This document shows positions 50,482 to 61,534 of a stretch of DNA of 64,000 nucleotides, in pieces. Numbering within the stretch: position 1 is the stretch's first letter; each line of letters opens with the position of its first letter. The stretch spans positions 496,001 to 560,000 of the forward strand of contig NC_090774.1 in NCBI RefSeq assembly GCF_001761485.1, in the 5' to 3' direction. This stretch comes from Yarrowia lipolytica. Lineage: Eukaryota; Ascomycota; Dipodascomycetes; Dipodascales. Below the pieces are notes generated by a model. It was not told the origin of the DNA and searched no databases. It saw only the letters and a program-made list of their open reading frames with translations. The position numbers and the translations under genes are program-made.

Positions 50482-51752
50482 GGAGGATGTTGCATAAGAA
50501 AAGTATGAGTACAAGTAACGAGATACTGTAATAGCATTGGGCCCCTATCGCCCCTTATAAAAAAAGACAGTAATAGTCCAAACAAAAAAAAAAAAAAACA
50601 AAAAAAAAAAAAAAGTCTATAACTTTCGGCCTATTGAATCAATAGGAGGAGGCCATTACCTGTCAAAGCTACAGTATGTAGTAGTATCCACTAATTCAGC
50701 AATAATCGTACGTAATACTCGTGCTTGCACTGTAGCTACCCCTTATATGATCCCCTACCTACAAGTACCGATATACTGTACGTCACGGTAATTATTTGTA
50801 GTTTGGGAGCCCACCAAGAAATACCAAATGTACGACCGCGACGGTGCAGGGTATGTATGTGTATGCCCACTCCAAAAGGTAGTCAAGGAAAGTTCAAGGC
50901 CAAAAACGCGTTCACGCCCATGTCTTACAATAACAATGTGTTTGCAAGGTATCATACCTGGTCTGCCTCGGCAAGTCAAACGTAAGCATACCCGTCCCCC
51001 TGTTTGGACGCCGCACTCCCAATGCAGGTACTGCCCCCTAAGATGTTGCATTAGCAGGATGCTAAATTGTCGAGAGATAATTGTTTAGCCCACAAGTCCG
51101 TCAAATCATGATATCTCGGATTTTCCATTAAGTACGACGACGGTTGTGGGGGATAATCAGCATCATCGTGCGGTGCATACCAAAGATCTACACCGCAATC
51201 AGACATAGCCTATTGTCTATTAAACCTAGATCAGGTGGGCACCAACGGTATGACGGTTACCATGTCAACGCTATGCAAGCATAAGGTTCGAAGGTTGAAA
51301 ATAGGCTCGGAGGGTAAACTCTCACTAGTCAAGACTTTGCCCCTGAATGGGTCATGAGACAAAAGGACATGCTGACCTGAGTGCCAGATTGAAAGAGAAT
51401 CTGCTGTCTTGTTTCTCCCCGCCTGTGATAGTTTCAAAAGAGACCAAAGAGGCCCTGCATGGCAAAAGGAGGCGCAGCGGTATGTGATCTTCAGGGGAAG
51501 GTTGAAACCCTGTCGACAGATCTGCAAAGAGGAATGAGCGGGAAAAGTGACGCGCTCAATGTTTGGTGCTCAGGGTATTGGATTGCAGATCTGCCCAGGG
51601 CATATTAGACTTGGCAGAAAAGTCACTACAAGCACATATTTTAGAGACCCAAATCATTAGGAAGGGAGTTATTGTTACAATAAATAAATGTTCAGGCGTG
51701 AAGAACCTTGGTGCATGCCAGGTGTGTATGGTAGACGGGTGGAACGGTCTGT
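50482..51752. other. Convergent intergenic region, 1.3 kb
   Basis: It separates the PTR2 stop from the stop of the C2H2 gene. Two A15 tracts separated by a single C lie at 50584-50614, about 100 bp after PTR2. TACAAGTACCGATATACTGTAC (at about 50760) is another copy of the spacer motif. No gene is recognised. Confidence 0.5.
50584..50614. repeat. Twin A15 tracts separated by one C
   Basis: The sequence is A15-C-A15 on the plus strand, preceded by a C at 50583. It looks like a homopolymer expansion in the PTR2 3' region and could be length-variable. Confidence 0.85.
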
Positions 51753-52946
51753 TTAAACACGTCCCATCTCTCGAACGCTCCATGAGTGGCGTGAAGAAGT
51801 GAATCGTTTAGACTTTGTCTGCACAAGAGCAGCACGTTCTTTCTGGACGTCAACAGCAATTGAAGCAGGTCGCTTCATCTTCGTAGTTCCCTGGGTCAGG
51901 GGTCGTCGTATAGCCTGCTGCTGGTGCTTCTCTCGATGAGAGAAGCATTCATCAATTGTATCGAATTTGTGGCCACAGGTGATGCAAACGACCTTATGTT
52001 TCAGAGGAGCCTTGCAGAATATTTCAGCGTCGTCTTCGTCATACTCGTCCAGATTGATGGTGGGATCGACATAAGGATCCTCCGTATCGGAGAATAGGTC
52101 ATCGGATCCGGATGAAGCAGATGATTCCTCTTCTTCGGGCTCCTTGATGGCAGTAGGTCGCTGGAAGAATGGGGCAACCTGCAGAACAGATGCTCTCTTG
52201 GCTGATCTCTCTGGGAGAATAGGTGACAGAGACATCGATGCTGGGCGGGTGGTTCTGGCGGAGGAGAAGCTAGGGGATGAAGAGACAACTGCCAGAGAAA
52301 ATCGCTTAGATGGAGGGGGTTTGCTAAGAGGAGAAGGGGTAGTGGGCGGGTTGGCTGCTATGATTTCTGCCTTGTTAGTGGTGGTGCTGGTGTTGATGTT
52401 GGTGTTGGCGTTGGTGTTGGTGTTGGTTTTGGTGTTGATGTTGTTGTTGGTGTTGGTAGATGAGATCATTGTTTGTGTTGTGGCGGGTCCCGTGGGAGTT
52501 GTAGATAGGGGCGATGGGCTCTTGGTGTTCTTGGTGTTCTTGGTGTTCTTGGTTTCCTTGGGTTTCTTTTCCTCTGAGATATCGATCAATGATGAGTAGG
52601 AAGCGTTACCACTAAAGATCCGTCGCGTATTGTCTGCCGTTTTCTGGGGCTGGTCCTTGCTTCGTGACTTGGGTCGTGTAACTTCTTCATTGACAGTCTT
52701 GGCTCGGCCCATGGTCTTGAGACTGCGTTCTGAGTTGGAGGAGTTGGAAGACATGAACGAAGTGAATGAAGAGATGCTGGACTTGCGTCTTCCCAGGTTC
52801 CGCTCCCTCTCAGTGGATGTAGCTGTGTCGTTAATGGCAGGCTCGTCGAAGTTCAAGGACTCTCTGGATCTGTTCTTCCATCGTGAGAGAGTCTGTGATA
52901 GTGACAGTTTTGACACGTGCCGGGTGTCGTCATGACGAAGTGCCAT
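51753..52946 (-). CDS. Ser/Asn/Thr-rich protein with one C2H2 zinc finger
   Basis: The first ATG is at 52946 (MALRHDDTRHV) and gives 397 residues; the longer frame begins with TTG. One classical C2H2 finger lies at C321-x2-C324-x12-H337-x3-H341. The rest is low complexity: a repeated Lys-Asn-Thr unit near 133-141, then a long Asn/Thr tract near 164-192, both encoded by minisatellites. A Ser-rich acidic stretch precedes the finger. Single-finger proteins of this kind may bind DNA, RNA or protein; nothing here decides. An Arg/Lys-rich C-terminal segment could aid nuclear localisation. Confidence 0.75.
   Translation of the reverse strand: MALRHDDTRHVSKLSLSQTLSRWKNRSRESLNFDEPAINDTATSTERERNLGRRKSSISSFTSFMSSNSSNSERSLKTMGRAKTVNEEVTRPKSRSKDQPQKTADNTRRIFSGNASYSSLIDISEEKKPKETKNTKNTKNTKSPSPLSTTPTGPATTQTMISSTNTNNNINTKTNTNTNANTNINTSTTTNKAEIIAANPPTTPSPLSKPPPSKRFSLAVVSSSPSFSSARTTRPASMSLSPILPERSAKRASVLQVAPFFQRPTAIKEPEEEESSASSGSDDLFSDTEDPYVDPTINLDEYDEDDAEIFCKAPLKHKVVCITCGHKFDTIDECFSHREKHQQQAIRRPLTQGTTKMKRPASIAVDVQKERAALVQTKSKRFTSSRHSWSVREMGRV
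52380..52457. repeat. Coding GGTGTT-type minisatellite
   Basis: Imperfect GGTGTT/GGTTTT/GATGTT hexamers on the plus strand encode the Asn-Thr tract on the minus strand. A second array of CTTGGTGTT nonamers at 52521-52556 encodes the Lys-Asn-Thr repeat. Confidence 0.85.
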
Positions 52947-55900
52947 TGGTTTGTCGGAGCAAATTTGATGGTACAAGTACAAGTATGTTGGAGAAGGGGT
53001 CCCGGAAAGGAGCTCCTGTATATATATTTAGCCTTGTGGAGAGAGTTGGCTAACACTTTGCTAATACAAAGCACAACCCACGTTTAATTAGAGTTGTTTC
53101 GGACAGTTCCTCCTGGTGAATGAGGCCGAATTGCTTCTAAAGTGTCTGTGTGGTAGGAATTGAGCCGGTGTTTGCCCTCCAGACAGCGGTTGAGTATGAA
53201 CTGGGTCCTATATATGATATTTCTGGTTTGAGACTCTGATCCAGCAAAATCAAGGGCAATCTCCAGTGACTATCATTTCGTGATCCGCTCCCGCGAAAGG
53301 TAAAAGCGAAGTCTAAACACACGCCAATGGCCTGAAACGCAAAGTTGAACCGAGTTTGTGTGTCTGTGGGCTCCAAATTCACAAAAACCAAAAGAACAAA
53401 GCTGCAACGACCACACCACCACAACACGAGCTTGTTTTCCACCGGTTACATCTGCAAGGTAAAGAGTCGTCACTCTCCTCTTTTTTCTCTCTCAATACAG
53501 CATTACTATTACCTTGTACAAGTACGATTCTCGTACTGTACAGTGCGCGGCTCACGGAAATGGCACGTGATCAACAACAGACGAAATTGACACTGCCAAC
53601 GGCCAAGAGCCACGGCACCCAGGGATGAATCAGGGGTAGGTGCTACATAAAAGGGATTCACCCTCCAAAAAGACCCGTCACAATGTGCTGGAGCATTTTT
53701 GTTGCCAATATCGCATTATATTATTTGGTGGTACGAGTCTAGAGAGTCTAACAAGGCAGTGGGAAGCACTTGTTCGTTAAGCTTGTACCCCCTTCGTACG
53801 TGTTCCTGTAAATATAGAGAGAGAAGATTTGATTAGATATATAGAATATTGAATAAATAGCAAAACACCGTGGGGGCATCCCCGCTGATGCTGAGCATTT
53901 AACCCCACTTGGATCAATAAAGCCACACTAACCCATCTGTCATTTGCACAGCTATGTTAGTAATTTGTCGTGATGATCAGAAGAGCTCTTGTAAGAGGAT
54001 CAGTGTAACTATGACATTACCGCAGCATTGCACCCAACAGAAGTCAAAACGACGACTGGTTTTGAGGACGCTCAATTGTTGGTAGATTGGTTTATCATCA
54101 TTTTAGCTGGACACTCCATTTCCGATACTCACTTGTTCCAGTGCTGTGTGAGAGAACAAGTTTTTCTTCAACGTGAGCTTAAAACCATTTTTTTCGCCAA
54201 TTTACCCGGCCGTCAAGCCCTATGTGTAATCTACGTGATTGCGGGTTCGATTTCTGCATGTGTTCGTAATCAGATAAAGTTGAGGATCATTAGAGGCTGT
54301 CGGCGGTAATATCGACACTGGGTCTCAAGGTGGCTGTCGATTGCAGTTGTAGAATCTGAAACACCTCCTCTCGTTTCAATCTCCATGAAATCACGGCCTC
54401 AAAGTCTGAATGAGGCTCCAGAAGCGTCATCGATGCATCCGGAATGACACCCGGTTTAGGCAGCCCGATAGAGTTGATGAGACTGAATCTCGAATTACAA
54501 CTACAGCACACCATACAATACATGCTGTAGGTGCTGTACTCTGTGCGGTAGACCCGCTTTTTGCTGTTAGAGCAAGAGTGTCGATATTATCTGATTGACT
54601 TTTGTTCGGCGATGTTATCTCTCGTGTTATCATTTGCTTTGCCCATACTGTAATTGAGGAGCCCGTATTCAGATGTCAGTGGGTTACAGTAGTTGGTGGT
54701 TGATGCCAGTAAGAGATCACCTTTGGATTGAGATTGACCTTCAAGCAAACATCCAATTCTACAGTACGAGTAAGTCACCAATGACATCACTGAACGTGGC
54801 AGTCTCGATGGCGTCTGTTTGTTTGTACAGGAAGCACTATTGTGGCGGCTGTTGCAACCGCCCGTTTTTGTCTGAGAGTAGTGGATTCGGCCTTTTTCTC
54901 CTCCGGTTTCATTTTCACTCGTCGATGTGTCTTTTTCGGCGATTTCATGGCTCAAAAGTGCCGAGACCTTACTGAACTCGTGGTACATACATACTGTACA
55001 TACAGTATGGGGCTCAGTGAGTGCCAAAATAAGTTGAATAGCTGCTTTGAAAGCACAAATGTTGTAATGGGCTGTTTCAGAGCTGTGGCAATTATCTAAA
55101 TATCACTTGTCCGATGCTTGCACTTGCACTCGTACAGGACGGCTCTTGGTGTTAATATGGCGTCCCACATCAGCTGATAACGCAGGGTGAGGACAATGTC
55201 ACTGAGACATGGATGCTTGATCTGATACTTCAATGTCCCCGACAAAATTATTGGATGCTCCTGTATAGAGAAATATATAAATACGAGTACGAGTACACAC
55301 GATACCCAAGACATAGACGACATCGAGTGGAGAGCCAACTCAATAGTCGTTTCAGTCTGGCGGGGACATGAGGGACCTCTATCTTCTCAAGAAGTCACCT
55401 GCCCTTATGCTGTGGGGTCGTCAATTCTCGGCATTGCCTGCATCCTCCAGAAGTTGACCCGCAACGCTCCGTTAGTCCCTTGGCATAGGGATGAGTCGGA
55501 GGAGGGCAGACACAGGAGAACATTTGGAAGCATAAGAATACGCTGGCTCTAGGATAATGGCAATGGCAATGGCTTGTGTACAAGAACACATACCATTCTT
55601 GCCGAGCTCTAATCAACGTGACCAAATATATTTGTGCCTTCCTTTTGTGCGTGGCCGCTCCGGAATAATACCGTGCTACCCCGTTGTGTCCCGCAATATG
55701 CCTCTTCCCAGATTGGCTGCAACCTTGTCAGCCTTTGGACGTGTGAGACGTAGGAATTTGACAGCCGCACATTTGATATGGGGTAAACAAAGGAGAGGAA
55801 ACTGGGGCTGTAGTAAAAAGCTGGTAGAAGCATGTCCCGTGACATTCCACACGTGTGTGTCTTTTCCAATGCAGTTCCAACCGCTGTTGATCGTCAAATA

Positions 55901-56592
55901 TACCACTTCGGAACTCAGCCGGACCCTATTATAAGCAGTGTGGCTTCCCCACTATAGTTAAAAGTGGCTTAAACCAGATGTGGCTATGGGGCGGGGAAAA
56001 GTTGCGCTGACGTTTGTTGAGGGACGTCTAATTAAAAGCACAAGTAGTAGAGATGAGCTAACAGTAGGCCGCTGAGAATCACTAACCAATCATGTTGCTT
56101 GCACCTCATATGACAGGTTACAAGCGTAACATTGGCACGGTGTCAACAACAAACCTATAGCGATGTCACAGGTCATAGGGAATCGTATGTTGAGCCCCAA
56201 AATGTAACGTTTTGGTATTAGAGTATCAGGCTAGCAGGGTGAGGACACGCAGAGGAGTCTAATATACATCACAAGGTTACTACAAATACATTGTGGGGTG
56301 TCATTCAGATCAGGAGTGCCATCTCAAATCATCCCGCACTTACACCACCACTCTCTTCTCTCTCGCTCATCACACTCACTTTCCGTCATTACATCATTAT
56401 TCATTACATTAAGTGAAATCAAAGTGTTTATCAATGGAGTTATCACTACGGCTAAGCGTCTTTTCGAGCGTGTCTGAAATGTCCACAGCGTTGGCGTTCT
56501 GGAACGCATGTTCAGACAAAAACCGGAGAATCATCAACCATTCCAAAACCGAAGGGGTCAAACAGCTGCTCATGGCAATGTGATAGAGCCAT
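52947..56592. other. Long gene-poor spacer, 3.6 kb
   Basis: This is the largest stretch in the window without a supported gene. Frames are short, overlap each other on both strands, and carry no domains. It has several spacer-motif copies: TACAAGTACAAG near 52975, the AGTACGA/TCGTACT inverted repeat at 53521-53537, and TACGAGTACGAGTAC near 55282. A T-arm-like sequence at 54241-54257 was considered and rejected as a tRNA. No LTR, transposon or rRNA signature was recognised. Confidence 0.5.
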
Positions 56593-57843
56593 CTAACAAC
56601 ATTTGAAGAGCCCCAGATAACTGACGTTGATGTCAGTGTTCCACCAACGCTCCACATAGTCATGCAGAAACTTCTCGTCGTGCGAGTTGTACATCTCCAG
56701 ACCTGTCTGAAGCACGTCTGCGTGCGCCAGAGTTAAAGTATGGTGGTTTTCGCGATATAGATCCCGTGTCACCAGACTCTGGACCGTCGCATTCAGCCGG
56801 TTGGTTATTTGCTGGAAATAGCCAACCAAAAGCACCTCGAGAGTTAGCGAGTCATCGTCCTCATCGTCAAACTCCAAACCCTCCAGATACTGTTCGTCCT
56901 CGATGGTGGAGATTTCGCCTGCCGAGGCCAGCCACAGCATGTTGTTTGCAAGCACCTCGTAAAACTGCCTCCATAGAGGTTTCTTGGCCGACGTTGGACA
57001 CGGTTGACTGTGATGTGCTTGGGATAACAGTTGCTGGAACGCAGGGCCTCTTCCCTCTTCACGTACCGCTTTAATGAAATGAGTTAAAACATGATACCTT
57101 CTCGAGTCGCGTTGAGAGGGGAAACCGTAGTTCGTAATCTGCACTCCGTCATTCGATAGTTGGACAGCCACGTCGTGGTCACTCTTTCTGTGTAACATGA
57201 TAGTGTCACTGGTGATGGCCAGGTAGTTGTTCATCTTCGCCAGACGTTCGGAATCTTGAACTGTGACGTTGTATTGTAAGTTGAGCTCCGGTAATGTGTC
57301 GCTGGATGCCCCCAAGAGTCCCAGTATATATACCAGCGATGTTGCCTGTTCCAGGGTTATTCCAGTGTCGTGGTCCAGCACTATGAGTAGACGGTTTCTG
57401 AGTAGCGTTTGTCGGTGAATCTCAAAAAACTCGGGCCCTATCATTGTCAGCAACGGTACCAGAGCATAGATGGGGTGTCGTTCTGGCGCCATTGGCTTGG
57501 GCCCTTTTGTTAGCAGCGACCAGAGTCCATTGAGCACTTTCACTTCGTCTCCCTTTTCTAGAGCCTTCATAGTTGTATCCAAGATATTGAGGTAATTCCA
57601 GGGCTCGTCGACAAGCACTCCCAGCGCAAAGACGGTATTTCTTCGCTCGCCCTCGTTGTTGCCAATGTTTCTGTCCACCACAACTGCCACTCCTGGTTGT
57701 CCATTGTGAGAGAGGTAGACCACATCGTCCTGCTGAAACGATGACGGAATAGCCTTGTACTCGACGCCGCCTAGCCCTTCGCCAAATCCTTTGAGTATCG
57801 AATGGCCCAGCTTCACGTCAAAAGTGGCATAGAAGAGCTGCAT
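56593..57843 (-). CDS. ANR2: DENN-like protein, Anr2/LCHN-related
   Basis: The 416-residue protein starts at the ATG at 57843 (MQLFYATFDVKLGHS). The features RNTVFALGVLV, LLRNRLLIVLDHDTG and the following helical blocks fit the DENN-type module of the LCHN/DENND11 and yeast Anr2 (YKL047W) group, which is thought to act in Rab-linked membrane trafficking. The match is from memory of these short patterns. An acidic stretch (FDDEDDDS) lies near 328-335, and the C-terminus ends in a Cys pair (LFKCC), which would suit lipid modification; ScAnr2 is predicted to be palmitoylated. Yeast Anr2 is longer (about 516). Confidence 0.7.
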   Translation of the reverse strand: MQLFYATFDVKLGHSILKGFGEGLGGVEYKAIPSSFQQDDVVYLSHNGQPGVAVVVDRNIGNNEGERRNTVFALGVLVDEPWNYLNILDTTMKALEKGDEVKVLNGLWSLLTKGPKPMAPERHPIYALVPLLTMIGPEFFEIHRQTLLRNRLLIVLDHDTGITLEQATSLVYILGLLGASSDTLPELNLQYNVTVQDSERLAKMNNYLAITSDTIMLHRKSDHDVAVQLSNDGVQITNYGFPSQRDSRRYHVLTHFIKAVREEGRGPAFQQLLSQAHHSQPCPTSAKKPLWRQFYEVLANNMLWLASAGEISTIEDEQYLEGLEFDDEDDDSLTLEVLLVGYFQQITNRLNATVQSLVTRDLYRENHHTLTLAHADVLQTGLEMYNSHDEKFLHDYVERWWNTDINVSYLGLFKCC

Positions 57844-58456
57844 TCTGAGTATCGCATGTATGGAGTCAGTCTCTGGGTGGTATGTTTAACTTCCGACAGG
57901 CTTAATAAACTATCGCCGAACACGCAAATACGGGGTAAGACGTGATACCAATTTGTAATATTGTACGAGAACACGGAATATGTTAATATATGACAAACAG
58001 AGGTGGATACCGGGAATTGCGTAAGGTGATATGGATGTTAGGTCTTTCTTGCCACAGACAATATATACTGACCTACAAATGTACTGGTATCTGTACCCTC
58101 ATGATTGATGTCATAAGGTCACTTAAAAAATAGCCAGGAGTAAACAGTGTGGTTAAAATTTATAATATATAAAAAATGAAAAAATACAAGTAAAAGAAAA
58201 GCAGCTTTTGCACCAGCACTGTAACTCCGATACAGGAAATCGAAATCTGGTCTCCATGGTTCTCGAGTATGAGAGCGTGGTATGAGGGATCGAAACGCTG
58301 TTTACGTAATTGTATTTGAGTGCAAGAAAAACCCGAAGAAAAAAAGTGAAAACATATGAAATAAAATGGTACTCTACTGGACGGGGTAGCTACTCGTACA
58401 CCCCTGCACGCCGTCCAACTACTGTATTACTTAAGTTTTATGCTATATAATTACAT
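57844..58456. other. Intergenic region, 0.6 kb
   Basis: It lies between two minus-strand genes, upstream of the ANR2-like gene and downstream of LOS1. It is A/T-rich (for example 58135-58200). No coding frame or RNA gene is recognised. Confidence 0.5.
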
Positions 58457-61400
58457 CTACTTGACCAGCTCGTTAACAAAAGCGGAAAAGTACTTTTTGA
58501 AGTCCTTGTTCTCCAAGGTCTTGAGTTTCTCGACGTAGTCCTTGGCGGCGTTGTCGGGCACTCCAATCTGAGGGAAGTACTGCTCGACTAAATAGCTAAG
58601 GAACTGGTCTCCCTTCTTCAGATAGATGTGCTTCTGAATGTTTCCAAGCTCCGTCACCAAAATCTTACTCTGGGCGTCCTGCAGATTGAAACCCGACGAG
58701 GCAGGCACCTGCCAGCACAGTCCAGAGAACTCCAGCACAATCTGCTCGAAGCCGTCAATCTTCTGGCCTTGGTCAAACACGCTCTCCTCGGCAGAAGCAG
58801 CTTCAAGCTCACCGTTGCCCCACAGCTGAATCATCTTGGTGAGACAAGAGGCAGCGGATCGACAGGTATAAATGTCGGTGGGGTCGGAAGCATAGTGGAT
58901 GACTGACTTGATGATGGAGTCGGCCAGTTGCTTGTCCTCGACAATGGCTCCTCCCATTCGATCTCGTAGAATCTGCATGATGAACATGAGGTATGCACGC
59001 TGGATCTCCACCTTGAGCACCTTGTCGTCAGTGTTTCCGGCGTCTGCGGACGCAGACAGCTCCTCAAGAGAGGCAAACACACGCTGGCAGAGTGGAGACA
59101 GCAGAGATTTAAGCATGTTGTAGACACCCTCGTCGTTTCGGAAGGAATGCAGCAGATGGCCAAGGAAGCCCAGGAAGTCGGCAAGCTCGGCATGAGAGCA
59201 TCTCTGAAGCAAGATTTGGATGAGAGTGGATATCTCGGAGAGAATGGAGGAGCCCAGAATGGGCACCAGACGGGTGAAGACCGTTCGCGCAGCCTCCCGG
59301 ACCTTGGTATCAGGGATTCGGTCGAGGGCTACATTGACCACCTCGGCAGAGTTTTTGAAGAGCTGGAGAATGCCGTCCGGCAGCTTGTTAGAAGATCCAT
59401 CCAAGCCGTGGGCGAAAGTGCCAATCGCAACCAGATTATGGTGGACCAGAGTGATGGACTCGGCGTTGGGAGGAGACACTCCAATGGCCTTCTCCACAGC
59501 AGTAAAGATAGGTTGGAGAGTCTGTTCGACTCCGTTGGTGGCAGATGCCTCGTCAAGAATGGAAACAAGGATACCAGACAGTTCGAAGAGGTTGAGCTGG
59601 GCGTTGAAGGCCGAGCCAGCGCTCTCATCATCGGAGTCAGTGTCGTCCTCAGTCTGGATGACTAGCAGGGGCCGGATGGAGTCCACCAGCAGCTGAGCGA
59701 CCTGGCCAATCTGAGGCTTGACAGACTTGCAGAACTTGTGGAACAAGATCCAGGACCGCATTTGAACCTTTGTGGACTCGGAGTTCTGGATGCCCAAAGG
59801 TGAGACGAAGAACTCCAGCACGCGGTTTAGAAGGTTGGTGTTGTGTTGCGAAAAGAGCGAAGAATGTTTGACGACAATTTCCATGAACAGCAGATGCACG
59901 GCGGGCTGGGGGCATTGAGCCACGGCGTCAGAGGCAACCATCTGGAAGAACAGGTTGTTGAAGGCCTGGGTAGCGGGTGACTCGTTCTGCCCAGTCTTGA
60001 CAGTGGATAGAGCGCCCGATCGCATGGCCTCGGACAGGGTCTGAAGCTCAAACATACCCAGTTCGATGTCTCTCCAATCAGCAGTAGGAGGCAGAGAGAG
60101 AGCCTGGGAGATGACAGGACAGACGTCATCAAGGAACAGCTGGTTGTCGATAGATGCGCACATATCCTGCAGGTTTTTGAGCCGTTGTCGCAGTTCGCAG
60201 AACTCGCCATCCTCATCCTCCTCCCACTCTTGGTCGTCAAGGTATCTGCACTTCTTCATGACAGCCTCAAGAATAGACCGGACCACGGCATGGCGTTGGT
60301 CGGAAATGAAGGTTCTGTCAGCAGGGAAGTTTTCATACTGGTCGGCGGTGTTTTTTGTGAGTCTGTTGGGGTTGATTTTGGCCTTTTCTCGCTTGGAGTC
60401 TCGTCTAACCAGCTGCAAGTAGGAGCCCACAGAGGGTAGAACCTGGGACGAGGTGTCGTCGTACTCGTTGCCGAGGTAACGCAGCAACAGAGGGAACATG
60501 TCCAGAAGCAGAGCCTCACAGTTTGCGCTGAACTCTTGGCTTTCTGTTTCGACAATGTGAATGAGTTCGGAGCCGATGGAGTTGGCCAGCTTGGCAACCC
60601 GCTCGTCGAACTCAATGTCTGCAGACTGCGATAGAGTGTGAATGATGCTGGTGAGGTTGAGCGACTGGATGAGCTGAAACTTCGCGTTAGGGTACATTTT
60701 CTTGGCGACAATCTCACTGAGACAGTCGCAGGCGTGAATTCGGGACTTTGGAGAGCTCAGCAGGTTGAAAATAGCCTCCAGCGCCTCGGGCTCTGCAATG
60801 AGGGTCAGCTCGGCCCAAGAAACCCATCCTCCGATTACGCGAAGAGCGTTGTTGACAATCTCAGTGGCCAGGGGCTCCAGTTGCTGGTCCTTGTAGTACA
60901 TGAGAATCTTTTTCCAGGAGTCTGCCAGACGGGCCATATCTCGGTTCCGGATCAGATCCTTGAGGTCGTTGTTGCGCGACTGAACCGCAGGATCTCGAAT
61001 AATCAGCGTGTCTCCAATCTCTCGGTGGATATCGTTCAGTACGCGTAGGTACAGATCCGCCGCACGCGGGTTGCCAAACTGGTTCTCGGGGCTCTCCAGT
61101 AGCCGCTCAAAGTCGTAAAAGAAGGTGTCCCAAATTTCCGTGTAGGTCATAATGAACAGATAGGCCAGGGTTTCACCCAGCTTGTTCTTCATGTGGACTG
61201 GATCATCAGCAAAGCTGACGGCCTGGCCGACATTGACGTTGGCCTGTCCCTGGCTGAGTCCACTGCCCATTCTCACGTATGCAAAAAGGTGATCACGCAC
61301 ATAGACAAGCTGCTCACGGTTGAGCCGACCCAGAGCCTCATCAATCACCTGAAGACTAAAGTATCGCGCAGCATCACTTCGCTTCCGGTCTCCAGCAAAC

Positions 61401-61534
61401 ATCGCCAAGCACATCTGCCAACCTTCGTCAGACGCCTTGACCTGGTTGCAGAAATCCAGGGCCTGCTGTCGCACGGCCGGGTCGCCGACGCCTTGGATCG
61501 CGATATCTACCGCCTGTTCGATTTGGTCTTCCAT
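58457..61534 (-). CDS. LOS1: Exportin-T (tRNA exportin), Los1
   Basis: The ATG at 61534 (MEDQIEQAVDIAIQG) gives 1025 residues, near the size of other exportin-T proteins; the frame is open further upstream through a GTG and one ATG (61654), but that leader lacks family character. Los1 carries tRNAs out of the nucleus with Ran-GTP and is a large helical HEAT/ARM repeat solenoid. The exportin-1-like N-terminal region is seen near 105-250 (LGETLAYLFIMTYTEIWDTFFYDFERLL). Further helical repeats fill the rest to LKTLENKDFKKYFSAFVNELVK. No catalytic residues are expected. A CACGTG lies 96 bp before the start codon. Confidence 0.9.
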   Translation of the reverse strand: MEDQIEQAVDIAIQGVGDPAVRQQALDFCNQVKASDEGWQMCLAMFAGDRKRSDAARYFSLQVIDEALGRLNREQLVYVRDHLFAYVRMGSGLSQGQANVNVGQAVSFADDPVHMKNKLGETLAYLFIMTYTEIWDTFFYDFERLLESPENQFGNPRAADLYLRVLNDIHREIGDTLIIRDPAVQSRNNDLKDLIRNRDMARLADSWKKILMYYKDQQLEPLATEIVNNALRVIGGWVSWAELTLIAEPEALEAIFNLLSSPKSRIHACDCLSEIVAKKMYPNAKFQLIQSLNLTSIIHTLSQSADIEFDERVAKLANSIGSELIHIVETESQEFSANCEALLLDMFPLLLRYLGNEYDDTSSQVLPSVGSYLQLVRRDSKREKAKINPNRLTKNTADQYENFPADRTFISDQRHAVVRSILEAVMKKCRYLDDQEWEEDEDGEFCELRQRLKNLQDMCASIDNQLFLDDVCPVISQALSLPPTADWRDIELGMFELQTLSEAMRSGALSTVKTGQNESPATQAFNNLFFQMVASDAVAQCPQPAVHLLFMEIVVKHSSLFSQHNTNLLNRVLEFFVSPLGIQNSESTKVQMRSWILFHKFCKSVKPQIGQVAQLLVDSIRPLLVIQTEDDTDSDDESAGSAFNAQLNLFELSGILVSILDEASATNGVEQTLQPIFTAVEKAIGVSPPNAESITLVHHNLVAIGTFAHGLDGSSNKLPDGILQLFKNSAEVVNVALDRIPDTKVREAARTVFTRLVPILGSSILSEISTLIQILLQRCSHAELADFLGFLGHLLHSFRNDEGVYNMLKSLLSPLCQRVFASLEELSASADAGNTDDKVLKVEIQRAYLMFIMQILRDRMGGAIVEDKQLADSIIKSVIHYASDPTDIYTCRSAASCLTKMIQLWGNGELEAASAEESVFDQGQKIDGFEQIVLEFSGLCWQVPASSGFNLQDAQSKILVTELGNIQKHIYLKKGDQFLSYLVEQYFPQIGVPDNAAKDYVEKLKTLENKDFKKYFSAFVNELVK

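Noticed and set aside
54241-54257. T-arm-like sequence GCGGG-TTCGATT-TCTGC, suggesting a tRNA
   Set aside because: No matching acceptor stem, D-arm/A-box or anticodon stem could be found at the right distance upstream.
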